From positions 1 to 12,258 of the forward strand of contig CAJVPJ010001108.1 of NCBI GenBank assembly GCA_910592205.1: 12,258 nt of DNA, in the 5' to 3' direction. This document shows, one piece after another, positions 1 to 9,357 of this stretch (positions are counted from its first letter, which is position 1; each line of letters begins with the position of its first letter). The DNA comes from Paraglomus occultum (lineage: Eukaryota; Glomeromycota; Glomeromycetes; Paraglomerales; Paraglomeraceae). The position numbers and the translations under genes are program-made. The notes beneath the pieces were generated by a model. The model saw only the letters and a list, made by a program, of their open reading frames with translations, had not been told where the DNA came from and searched no databases.

Positions 1-108
1 TCAACATTATCATTTGTAAGCAATAAATACTCTACCATATATAAGATAACCGCTATTTATGCATCATGTTTACAATGATTTTTCTCAACAGAATTATATG
101 TCAATACA

Positions 109-123
109 GGGGGCGAAGCCCCC
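109..123. repeat. Short perfect GC hairpin
   Basis: GGGGGC and GCCCCC are perfect inverted copies separated by a GAA loop, in otherwise AT-rich sequence and followed at once by an AT-rich stretch (tataaatttatat). The six-base GC stem stands out from its surroundings. Similar GGGGGCTTCGCCCCC-type palindromes are, as I recall, dispersed in Rhizophagus genomes, but I cannot confirm that here. No other copy occurs in this window. Confidence 0.5.
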
Positions 124-302
124 TATAAATTTATATCTAGTTGAAATAAAATCTCAACCGATCGATGATAATGTTCGTCTAGACATGTATGCATAACCGC
201 CAATATTGAGTATGATTGCATAACTGGTAATCGCACAGACCCACATAAAATGTTGATGAGAAGAATCCTATTGCGTTCACAGTCCATCTAATATTATAAG
301 TT

Positions 303-714
303 TTTCAAACCAATAATAATAACGCATTGTATGCCCAGCAAGACCACGTTTTAGTACGCAATTTAAGAGAATATTTCCTGTACAGAAAAAACTCTTTTAA
401 GCAATCGAACATGACATAGTCTTCAACTTCAAAGCAAGATTCAGATCGATATTTATTGACAAAGCAATGTTCCATAAAAAAAGTGCAAGTTTTGCAAAGT
501 TTGAAAAGGGATAAAGTTTGTTTTCCCAGATGGGCAAGTACATGACAATGGACACGTGTACTTTTTCGCAGTAATACATGATACGGTGTAACTTTGCGGA
601 AATACCAAATATGGTATGGGGTATAACAAGTCCGTTCTCGATGCTTTGAATAAATCGGATGAAGCATCCCTAGCAGATAATTTATTGTTTATTACAAAGC
701 ACGTGTATAAGTGA
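303..714 (+). other. Broken coding-like frames, unidentified
   Basis: One frame (303-545) is open except for a TAG at 417-419. A second frame (513-714) is open except for a TAA at 589-591 and includes the peptide FPDGQVHDNGHVYFF. Their composition looks more protein-like than the overlapping minus-strand frames. I cannot name a family. This may be a decayed gene, or chance open frames in AT-rich DNA. Confidence 0.15.
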
Positions 715-1249
715 TTGGTTAAAACACATCTTTTTTTGTACAAGTCATGAGCTAATATGATTCGGATAAACAGACAATTCCTTTATTTCCGGGTCTTGTG
801 ATTACTGGAAAATGTTCGGAGTATTTATTTGTTTGTACTTGAATCTATCAGGGGGAGAGCATACAGTTACGCCAAATCAATGCCTGACATTATAGTAAAC
901 AAATATATTGTAACATCGTACATTGTCGAATGTGATATGCAAAACTGCCATTATCATTTTCAACACATCAAGACGACTCATGCGGCATGTGCGCTTACAA
1001 TACATACGGCAGGACCATCAATGGTGAATTGAATTTAATGTCGATTTGACAGTCGTGACAAGATAGTCCAAGCACCCTAACAGAATATGGATCCTGAAAT
1101 TAATAATCAAAATCACAGCAGTTGTACATTACGAGCGAGCAATCTAAATCGTAAAGAAAAACCCTATTATCACCTCGAAACTGATATTTTTCCTCTACAG
1201 TATAAAGCCGTCCATAATCGTTAATAGAGACACACAATATAAGCGCTGA

Positions 1250-1327
1250 TTACTGGCCACCCAACGTTTCGTCAATACTTTCATCTTTCAAAGTTTTTAA
1301 ATCATGTACCGAGATCTTCTTACCCAT
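1250..1327 (-). other. 25-codon ORF just after the CBP4-like stop
   Basis: ATG (1327-1325) lies two bases beyond the TAA of the CBP4-like gene and opens a lysine-rich, protein-like frame beginning MGKKISVHDLKTLKDES, ending at TAA 1252-1250. The same frame then continues 49 codons to 1100. A GT (1253) to TAG (1195) interval of 59 nt, with a TTAAC branch-like site, would splice it into a 32-residue product. It could equally be the 3' UTR of the CBP4-like mRNA with its own intron, or a decayed fragment. Not recognised. Confidence 0.2.
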
Positions 1328-1329
1328 CA

Positions 1330-1778
1330 TTAACGTTCTGATGATGGTTTTACTCCATTGTCTGATTGTGAAAACTCCTTAAGAGCTTGTAAATCCCATA
1401 CTACAGTTTTATAATCGACTCAGTTTGATTGGTAGAAACTGAATTGCCCAACAATCAGAATCAGGAGCAACTCTATGTATTTACTTGGTTTATCCGACTC
1501 TGCTGATTTCTTGATAGCATCTACCATCTGTACGTTTCGTTCATGTATTGCTTCCTTATTGGCTTCATAGTCTCTCTTTGTCTCGGGCGAAAATTTCTAT
1601 GAGACGAATTACAATTCAGCGTTTATATTAGCGCTAGGCATAGCCATTCGAATGAATATATGCGTACCTTGTATACATCCTCTGGATTAGGTGTCGCTAG
1701 TTTCATAACAACGTACCCGATCCCAACAATGGTTGTTCCTGCGATTAGCGTTTGAATAATGCGCTTTGATGTCGACAT
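1330..1778 (-). CDS. CBP4: CBP4-like cytochrome bc1 assembly factor, three exons
   Basis: Predicted 97-residue protein from three exons: 1778-1668, 1596-1485 and 1400-1330. Introns are 71 nt (GTACGC...TAG) and 84 nt (GTAAAT...TAG). In sequence: one N-terminal membrane span (about residues 7-26), then ATPNPEDVYKKFSPE, a charged helix with ERN, and the ESDKP-IWDL segment that is only formed by joining exons 2 and 3. The TP-x-E-x-x-Y-x-x-FSPE and SDxPIW pattern is that of fungal Cbp4. Known role of the family: a small mitochondrial inner-membrane protein that binds newly made cytochrome b with Cbp3-Cbp6 during complex III assembly. Start: ATG 1778 gives the normal short N-terminus. An in-frame ATG at 1871 would add 31 residues, including an arginine-rich presequence-like stretch. 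Divergently transcribed from the transporter gene. The yeast protein is longer at the C-terminus. Confidence 0.8.
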
Positions 1779-2070
1779 TGCAAATTCTGGCAAAAAAGAT
1801 GAGCGCAAATTAAAATGTCTTCTTTGTATGATCACATGTTTATTTAGACTCGTACTACATAAATTTGACACATCTTCTTATTTAGCTTGTCATACTGACA
1901 TTCATTCAAATGCTCCCCTAATACAGTAATACGAACATACTTCGCCATACTTTGATCCACTGTTAAGTCCTTTCGGACTTTTAAAACATCAACCCTTTCT
2001 GATAATACGCAGTCATATAACATCTACTTTATTGTATGATCGATATCTTTAGCATACTCTTGTATTAAAA
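1779..2070. promoter_or_regulatory. Divergent promoter between CBP4-like and transporter genes
   Basis: The 292 bp between the two divergent start codons must hold both 5' UTRs and the core promoters. It is AT-rich, with no canonical TATA box I would defend. A small hairpin (AAGTCC-TTTC-GGACTT, 1965-1980) lies midway. The transporter start is preceded by TTAAAA, an A-rich context typical of fungal starts. If the CBP4-like protein starts at 1871, the shared region shrinks to about 200 bp. Confidence 0.5.
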
Positions 2071-4032
2071 ATGTCCAAATATCGCGCCATAGTGGATGAG
2101 GAAGCGATACTTCCCAGTAATAGCTCTCAAAGCAACAGTTTATCAATAGAACCCAGCACTCCGTTATTGTCCGACGCAAATGCAGACGAAGTACAAGTTG
2201 AAATCGAAGACGAGCCTGGTACTGCTTCTTCGGCCTCTTGCGTGGTGAGTTTCTGACCCCATGAATGTGTAGCGGAATTGAAGCAAAATCAACTATGGAC
2301 AGTTTTCAGATGAGGTGAACGGTCAAGTGGGAATTGATAGATAAAACAACATGCCCATGAATATTAGATCATCATGGTTTAATAGCCAACTTAAATCTAT
2401 TCCCTTTAATATTTTCGTCCACAGATAAATCTGGCAAATACGATACTTGGAACCGGGATGCTAGCCATGGTAAGCGAAATGAGGGGGGTACGATTATCCA
2501 GCTCTATTCAATTATTACTCACTCCCCCCACTCCGTCTACACCGGGTCGATACAGCCAGCAGCAGTAGCTTCAATTGGTGTGATCTTTGGTAGTCTAATG
2601 ATAATCTATGCTGGTACCGCATCTGCGTTAGGATTATATTTCCTCTCCCGCGCGGCCGCCAAGACGGAAGGCCGTCACTCGTCCTTCTTTGCAGTCTCCA
2701 AACTCACGTATCCGTGGGCGGCCGTCTATTTCGACATGGCCATAGCTATAAAATGCTTTGGTGTCGGAACGTCGTATCTGATTATCATAGGTGAATTGAT
2801 GCCGGAAGTAATCGCCGCTTCGTTTGGGAGCTCGGATGGGGAATACAACTTGTTTCTTGATCGTCGATTTTGGATTACAGTCTTTACGTTGATTGTTATT
2901 CCGTTGGCGTTCATGAAGAAGCTCGACTCTCTAAGATATACGAGTCTACTGGCCCTGACGACCGTTGTCTACTTGATCGTTATTGTTATATATAATTACT
3001 TTGGGCCTGATTTCAAGGCTCCGCCGAGTGATAAGATACATTACGTGCGGTTCTCGTCCAAGTTTTTTACATATTTGCCGATTTTTGTGTTTGCTTTTAC
3101 TTGTCATCAGAATGTAAGTAATAAGGTGCAATGAGGGAGGGGTGGGATGATGCGGCGAGAGTATTGGTATAGATAACGTTAATGGACTTTTTTTTTTTGA
3201 TAGGTCTTCACGATATACAATGAGGTGGGAGATAATAGCCAAGCGAACATTAACAAGATTGTCTTTGGAACTATTGGGTTCTCGGCGTCGGTCTATGAAA
3301 TAATTGGTATATTGGGGTATTTGACCTTTGGTGACGATGTGTCAGCCAATATAATATCAATGTGTACGTATTTAAGTCTTGCCATCATTTGCGCATGTAT
3401 ACGTCATTTATTTACCATATATACTTACTCATATATAATCACATGCTCATGTCTACTACACATCATTTTTCGTTCGTTACCAAAAGACATCCCGACTACG
3501 TTTATTACTGTAGGCCGTGTCGGCTTTATATGCTGTGTTTTACTCTCGCTCCCGCTGCAATGGCATCCTTGCCGTGCTTGTCTGGACAAGATCATTTCCG
3601 CCCTTACCACGAACAATACCAACGGTGATTATAAATTGCTCACAACCAACAAACCGTCAGACTTGAAGTTTTTTTTGATGACTTCGGGAATTATGATTTC
3701 GACTTATTTGCTCGCTATTCTGGTTTCCCAGTTAGACTTGGTAAGAATAGAGAGTGGGGGAAAAAGGTGTGTTTATAGGATTCGTCAAGTAACACATGGA
3801 CACAAATCTCACTTGTGACGACAATTATCTTTTATAGGTTCTCTCGTTTGTTGGGTCGACCGGATCAACCACGATTTCGTTCATTCTTCCCGGAATATTT
3901 TACTACAAATTGCATCAAGACGAGCCATGGGATAAAGAGAAAGTAACTGCAGTATGCTTGGCCAGTTACGGTTGCGTTGTTATGGTCGTATGTCTGACTA
4001 TGAACATATTACGTGTTTCAGCTGGACACTGA
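2071..4032 (+). CDS. AVT5/AVT6-type vacuolar amino-acid transporter (AAAP/SLC38-like), six exons
   Basis: Exons 2071-2244, 2425-2469, 2556-3113, 3204-3363, 3487-3740 and 3838-4032 join into 461 residues; every intron is GT-AG (180, 86, 90, 123, 97 nt). Residues 1-58 are a hydrophilic, acidic, Ser-rich cytosolic tail. The AAAP signature NLANTILGTGMLAM follows (60-73), then about ten hydrophobic spans. FTCHQN (254-259) runs across a splice junction into VFTIYNE (260-266), and LPLQWHPCRACLD occupies 334-346; both are typical of the SLC38/AVT branch. Length matches yeast Avt6 (about 450). Known role: proton-coupled movement of amino acids across the vacuolar membrane; yeast Avt6 exports acidic amino acids. 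Substrate and direction here are inference. In a mycorrhizal fungus a vacuolar exporter could feed nitrogen transfer, which is speculative. AVT5, 6 and 7 paralogues cannot be told apart by eye, so no symbol is given. Confidence 0.92.
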
Positions 4033-4920
4033 GCGACTCGTGATTAATAACTAATAATTACTAATTGATATTGACATTAATGTTAATAGCAAAAGTGCTT
4101 GTCAAAGTACGCTTGCTCTTAATTTCCCGTGACACGGTTCAATTAGAGCTTATCTTTATTATGCGTAGTTAATAATATGTATAGAAAGATTGATATAATT
4201 AATAGAGATAACCAAGTAATGGTATTTATACTGTGTCAGTAATCATAGCTACATGGCTTTTTTCAGTGGGGTACGACATATACTCCTCTTTCAATGAATT
4301 AAAGCGGCATATTAATATTGTATGTGGTCTGGACTCCTATTATTAGACGCTGAATGTAGAGGTAGACACAATGTCTTTGAAAAACAATGTCGCACAAGAT
4401 CTGCACCGACGACGACGACGACGACGACACAACGCGCGCGTAATTACGTTGATCTTTTCCGATTCTGACGCATGAGAAGTTGATTGACGTTCCCACAATG
4501 GTTGTGCATTATTGAATTTGGACTCGTGCAAGGAAATCTACACGCACAGATATTATGTTAGTTCAAAGAACCTGTATGTATGCCTTACGTATCAAATGAC
4601 CTAGATCGAGACCAGGGCCCCATTTAGTAAATTTTTTAATATAAAGCATACAACCGAAGAATAGAAAGAAAAGAAAAAGAACATATCGAAAAAGTATGTG
4701 AATATTTTCAAATAAGACGGGATAAGATACGCTATGGTGTTCATTGATGTCATCTATACTGATTGTATGTTTTACCATCAAAAAGTGGCTATACAACGAC
4801 GAACTTTGGGACTCTCAATCTATAAATTCGTCAACTGTGCATATACCAACCGCTAGATCAATGTCTTTTAGTATGTTATTGCCAGTTTTCTGAATTTATG
4901 TGATATACTCTGTACGCGCC
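4033..4920. other. Intergenic, 3' flank of transporter
   Basis: AT-rich sequence after the transporter stop, with no recognised gene. It contains a trinucleotide microsatellite (listed). Minus-strand frames across 4299-4531 are Ser/Arg runs translated from that microsatellite. A 77-codon minus frame (4563-4796) is low-complexity Phe/Leu and not credible. Confidence 0.6.
4407..4440. repeat. (CGA)n microsatellite followed by (CG)4
   Basis: CGA is repeated a little over seven times at 4407-4428. After a four-base spacer comes an uninterrupted CGCGCGCG (4433-4440). CpG density is exceptional for this AT-rich window. It lies outside any gene I call. Confidence 0.9.
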
Positions 4921-5520
4921 TTATACTAAAGGCTGAATTTTCCGTCGCCTCTTGCAACCAAAATATATCAATTTCTTGTTCAAACTGATATCCGGGTCTT
5001 TCATCATAATCGTATCGTCCTCAACCCTGTCTGGCCAATTGATATCGCGATTCATAAAGCAAGGATATCCTTTTCGGCTACCCAGTCGAAATCAATTAAT
5101 AGACCTTGCCAACGATTATTGCGATAGCGTACCATTATGTTAGTGTTACAAAAAGTCTTCAAAGGCTAAATTTTTCCATGAAGCATAGCCACTGCTATTT
5201 CGATATCTCCAAGAACCAGTTCGTATGACATTTTGTCGAGTTTTGCAAAAGCATTATGCCTTCTATATATTTTATTACAATCATGAAAATTCCTTGAACT
5301 CGACCGACATGAAAAGCTCTAGTGTCAGTTTTTTTTTTGCTAATAATCGATGTGTCTCTTCATTGTACTGTCGAGTAAACTTGACTACGAGGTTTTGATT
5401 AGCTTGGGTATTGGCCAACCAAACAAATTAGCCGCCGACTTGCAAATCCGGTGCACCCATCGCTCCCGAGCACGTTATCTCATTCGCAAGCTCTTTGGTA
5501 TAGGTAAATTTCACAACTTG
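4921..5520 (-). pseudogene. Decayed kinase-like gene of the Crinkler-associated type
   Basis: Read on the minus strand, scattered frames keep the order of a kinase-like fold. First comes ANEITCSGAMGAPDL, then an in-frame stop, then FVWLANTQ and NLVVKFTRQYNEETHRLLAK (5400-5341, a beta-3/helix-C-like block). An A-run and a stop follow. Next is MSYELVLGDIEIAVAMLHGK with a stop, then NTNIMV and GLLIDFDW (about 5105-5082, the metal-binding Asp block). A one-base shift leads into YPCFMNRDINWPD and IMMKDPD. The family, seen in Rhizophagus and other fungi and often fused to Crinkler headers, has VVKF...YxxExHxLLA, LHxxxLVFGDLRxxNIMV and LIDFDWxGxxGxxRYP...xxIxWP. At least three stops and one frameshift are visible, and the GDLR catalytic block and the middle-lobe segment are missing. 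I infer a dead copy. Edges are approximate and the 5' end is not found. Confidence 0.75.
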
Positions 5521-7125
5521 TTCAGTTGCATTTAAGTAACTCGCTCTTTATTCATAACAATGTGTTCTTTCCAAATCATTGTCTTTTGTTATACAAACCT
5601 TTGCTCAAGTCGATAGAATTTACATATTCACTGAATAATAATAATTTTTGTTTATAAATTTGCCAACACCATGAGTAACGAAAATTATTAACATTTTGAG
5701 ATTCAGCAATAGTTACAAAGAACCACTGACATATTACTCGAAATATTACGATAAGTGTAATTTGCTGGAAGAAACTTTCGCTCAACGGCTACAAATGCGT
5801 ATTACGATAACCCGAAAAAATCTCACGTACCAAAATTTTCTGAACTTATATGAACAACTTTTCAATTTTTTCTCAATTTTGCATTTGAATTTGGATTTGA
5901 AATTGAAGCAACAATTGATGTAAAAACAATGCCGTAACGCCGATTAAATTTATACATAATATTGTAATGTGTTTGACCAAGTCTTTATGTATCAAAATGA
6001 TTATGTGCGGCAATTTATCAGATAAATGGCATTCGATAGTGTTAGATAAAGTTGAGTTGTTTATTGCGCGTATTAATAAATATTTGAGCACAATGTTTTT
6101 GACCAACTTTTTTGCTTAAGGTGACAAATCACGATGATATTACAGTTGTCATTGGGATAGGCTTCAATTTATTATTATAGTTTACATGCTGTATTATATT
6201 AATATAACCAAAACATTTTGTTGTGGTTAACAGGCTGTATACAGATTATTAGGTAGCACACGCATAATTTATTTCTCGGTCGCAGTCATTTACTATACGT
6301 AATCAGTGTAGCGTTGAGAATAAAATCTGGAACGACTAGAATACTCGGATAAATATTACAATACACGAATCGCGTGACAGTATACAGTTACTGTTAAATA
6401 ATGAGCAGAAGCGACTCTCGAACATCTCAGTTTAATTGACAAACGACCATGCTAGGTATTCTCTCGCTAGCACATATTAAGCGTTATTTCAGGATAACAT
6501 TACCTGTTAGGTAGGTAGTCGGGTTACTTTTTGAGTAAGTGAATAGTTAAATTAAATTCAAATTAAGTGCTATGTAATGATGTTTGTCGAATATTTGTAA
6601 CCCAATCCACGTTTAAGTACAAACTCACGCGTCTTTTATAACACTTTTACGACGATACGCAATTAACGTCACTGAACATAGCCGCTACCCCAAAAAACTC
6701 CAAATATATTTTATTTTTTAAGCATTTAATTTGTAAAATATTTTTGACAATACTTTATTGTATCCTTGCCATGCAATTGTTCATCAAATTAATGCGCACA
6801 AGAGAATAATTACTTTGATAGATTAAAAACTCCGCTACTTGCTTAACAAAACTACGTTTATTGGCTTAATGGTTAATAAAAAAACGCTTTGTTATCAATT
6901 GTAAAGTACACTCTTTGTGTCAAATCATACTGATTTATGTGATAGAAAAACTTGATCAAAGCTTTGTAAATATATGAAACAATCTATTATAACAAAATAC
7001 GATAAATAATATAGTCAGACCTTACAGTCACACATTTCCATAAAATCACATTAGATACTCACAGATGATATAATGAATGAAACAATAACAAACTTTAGTA
7101 AGACAGCAGTGTCAGGTGGGTATTA
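5521..7125. other. AT-rich intergenic stretch, nothing recognised
   Basis: About 1.6 kb of very AT-rich DNA with frequent stops in all frames. Frames at 5576-5785 (minus), 5696-5923 (plus) and 5873-6106 (minus) are low-complexity and carry no motif. The 5' end of the decayed kinase-like gene may lie at the left edge but is not recognisable. The right end holds the 3' flank of the TKL kinase. Confidence 0.6.
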
Positions 7126-7404
7126 TAGTGTTTGCGGATCAACGTTTTTGACAAGCTTATTTTACTTTGCGTAATATTTATTCGTAAAAATAGAAATATA
7201 CCGATTATAATTGATGTCAGAAAAGTTAATAACACTAGATATTTATAAAAACTTACTGCTCACTCTAGTTTATACCCGAAACTCAATTGACACTTCATAA
7301 CTATTTCTCGGTTTAGGCAAATCTCCAGTAGGTAAGAGTTTACTAGAGTATTTACTCTCCTTTTCGAAACGTGATAAGGATTTTACGTCAGCATGGTAGA
7401 TAGT
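7126..7404 (-). repeat. Inverted repeat, left arm (kinase 3' end plus flank)
   Basis: This 279-bp segment covers the last 45 codons of the TKL kinase plus about 145 bp of its 3' flank. It matches, in inverted orientation, the segment 9224-9505. By eye the coding part is about 85% identical over roughly 135 bp. A 39-bp block at 7141-7179 in the flank is perfectly identical to 9445-9483. The arms bracket the kinase gene. Confidence 0.88.
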
Positions 7405-9235
7405 ATGCCATGCGTTGTCATTAGAATTATCCTCGCCAATTTCTTTGATACGTATTATAAGCTTATTAATATCATTATAAAGTGCCCATCCATCTTTAAA
7501 TCGCTTATCAGGATCAGCATCACAACACCGCTCGGCAAGTTTCTTGTATTCTTCTGGTGCGGAGTCAGGCATCCTTGGCCGTAGTCCACCCATAATATCG
7601 CATACTAAACTCCTATCAAATTTTCTATCTCTAAAAGGTGGTTCACCACTAGCAATCAGATACATTATAATTCCAAAAGAATATATGTCTGATTTTTGAG
7701 TAAATTTGTAAGTATGAAAGACTTCTGGTGCAATAAATGGTAAAACACCTTGAATGGTTGAATTGGACTCGTGTGAATTCACCGATCGTGAAAGACCAAG
7801 ATCGCATATGTATGATCCTATCTCAGCATAACTATTCCTATGCATAACAATGTTTCCACCATGTAGATCACAGTGCGCTAAACCCACTTTATGAATATTC
7901 CTCAGATAATCTGCAATGTCCTTCAACCGCTCTAATTTATCCAACCACGTCAATTTGTTAATATTTTGACCCAAATAAGACAAAAGACTACCATTGTCAG
8001 CATATTGCATAACAATCATGTACTCTTGTGTTTCTGGGTCTTGTGTCACTCCATAAAGGGAAAGGAAGGAACCATAACCTGAACACTTAGCATGATTTCT
8101 GAACTATTAAATAAAATAAGTACAGCGGTCAAATTAAATACACAAAAACTTTAAGTAATACTATCAATTATTGCTTACCTCTGAAACAAATAATTCCGAA
8201 GTCTGGTCAAAATTCTTATTATTATATCGTTTGAGTACAACAATTTCCTTCATATTCCGTACTTCTAAATACTTTTTATACTTGGCAGTATAAACTGTTC
8301 CGTAGCCGCCAGCTCCGATCTCTTTGATTTCGCAAAAGTCGCTGTACTGCATGTACTTAACATGTTTGTTGTAAAGTTGCATAATACTGTCCAATATAGC
8401 ACGAGTGTCATAGTAGAAAACTAAATAATATCTCCGAGTGGACGGTTCTTGAGTAATTCCAACCATCCAAATATTGTCGGGTGTTAACATCTTTGGGTAT
8501 TCCAGAGTTAGCTATTTGAGTAAACAATACAATCAATAAACAATCAAAGCTTAATACTATTTGCATTATTTTTGCACGTGAAATAATTACCTGATGAAAA
8601 TCATAATCAAGCGACTGGGCATCACTGATCTGCTTGAGTGTCACTTTTATCAATTTACTTATCGCTGGATCTAACCAATCCGTTATGCGTGTGCATCCAT
8701 GGCGTAATGAGGTCATTTCTCGTACGTTCATCAATGCGGAATACTCTATCCATCGTATATACGCATCATATACATTCTTTGTATTACTCCACAATTCCAT
8801 AATGAATGAATCCAATGACTTGTTACCCGTAGTCCAGTCAGGAGGTCGTGGTGCTTTACATTCATAACAGAATGCACTTATCATGGGTGTTAATTCCTTT
8901 GTACACGCCAGACATAATCCATATCCATACTTTTCTTTTATTAGATAGTACTTTTGTTCGCTTGCATTGTATGTGAATCCGATGGTAACCCAAACATCCG
9001 TGGTAAGAATATCAGGATGCTTATCACATAACTAGTGGAAATAATACATAATGATAATTATTATTTAAACTATTCAATAAACATGACGCACAAGTAAATA
9101 GTTTACCTCAGCATAATATAAATCATGTGTCTCGTCTGTTATCTCAAGTGGAATTAATTTAACTCGTGAATAAGGAGTAGGTAGACCATGCAAGTATACA
9201 CCATATTCTCTCCCATCATAAATACTATCTATCAT
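7270..9235 (-). CDS. TKL-type protein kinase with two degenerate N-lobe modules upstream, four exons
   Basis: Exons 9235-9107, 9031-8591, 8511-8179 and 8103-7270 give 578 residues; introns are 75, 79 and 75 nt, all phase 0. The complete kinase domain starts near residue 243. It has a G-loop GAGGYG (256-261), beta-3 Lys284 (VVLK), helix-C Glu301, HCDLHGGN (378-385, Cys for the HRD Arg), DLG (402-404), APE (426-428), KSDIYSFG and CCDADPDKRF. The tail has LPKPRNS. Upstream are two partial N-lobes. Module 1 is VKLIPLE (25-31) plus VWVTIGFTYNASEQKYYLI (56-74). Module 2 is WIEYSAL (137-143), Lys176 and IWMVGITQEPSTRRYYLV (204-221). A CxxC-x11-CxxC ribbon (Cys83, 86, 98, 101) and DWTTGNKSLDSFI lie between them. 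Family: the large Rhizophagus-type TKL expansion, probably Ser/Thr signalling; substrates unknown. The start is doubtful: a stop lies 18 nt upstream of the ATG, and the 5' side is an inverted copy of the gene's own 3' end, so the N-terminus may be lost. Confidence 0.85.
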
Positions 9236-9357
9236 AATGATGTAAAACCCTTGTCACGGCTCGAGAAGGAGAGTAAATATTCTAGTATGCGTTTACCTAC
9301 TGGAAATTTGTCCAAACCGAGAAATAGTTATGAAATGTCAATTGAGTTTCAGGTATG
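9224..9357 (+). pseudogene. Relic of the TKL kinase C-terminus, opposite strand
   Basis: The plus strand encodes 44 residues with the order TIYHNDVK, LSRLEKESKYSS, LPTGNLSKPRNSYE and SIEFQV, then TGA. About 35 of 44 positions match the C-terminus of the neighbouring minus-strand kinase. The frame is intact, but nothing of the kinase domain remains upstream, and homology stops close to the neighbour's start codon (9215-9235). It is therefore a fragment without a catalytic domain. It overlaps the first codons of the active gene on the other strand. Confidence 0.88.

Larger units (their letters stand above)
1..1249. other. Intergenic stretch, no gene called
   Basis: No reading frame here has convincing coding character or a family I recognise. 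Minus-strand frames open up to 120 codons (305-667) have erratic composition and no motif. Listed separately are a GC hairpin at 109-123 and broken coding-like plus-strand frames between 303 and 714. A 67-codon plus-strand frame (829-1032) matches nothing I know. Confidence 0.5.

Noticed and set aside
305-743. Overlapping minus-strand ORFs of up to 120 codons
   Set aside because: Cys/Phe/Tyr-rich erratic composition, no family motif, and overlap with more protein-like plus-strand frames.
1088-1225. 45-codon plus-strand ORF starting MDPEINNQNHSS
   Set aside because: Short, no homology recognised, and antisense to another equally plausible frame.
4299-4531. Minus-strand ORFs with Ser or Arg runs
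   Set aside because: They are translations of the CGA microsatellite; the rest of each frame has no motif.
5576-6106. Three ORFs of 69-77 codons on both strands
   Set aside because: Low-complexity translations of AT-rich DNA with no motifs.
7393-7584. Plus-strand ORF inside the kinase
   Set aside because: Antisense shadow of the kinase C-lobe coding sequence.
8634-8867. Plus-strand 77-codon ORF
   Set aside because: Antisense to kinase exon 2, which has clear family motifs on the minus strand.
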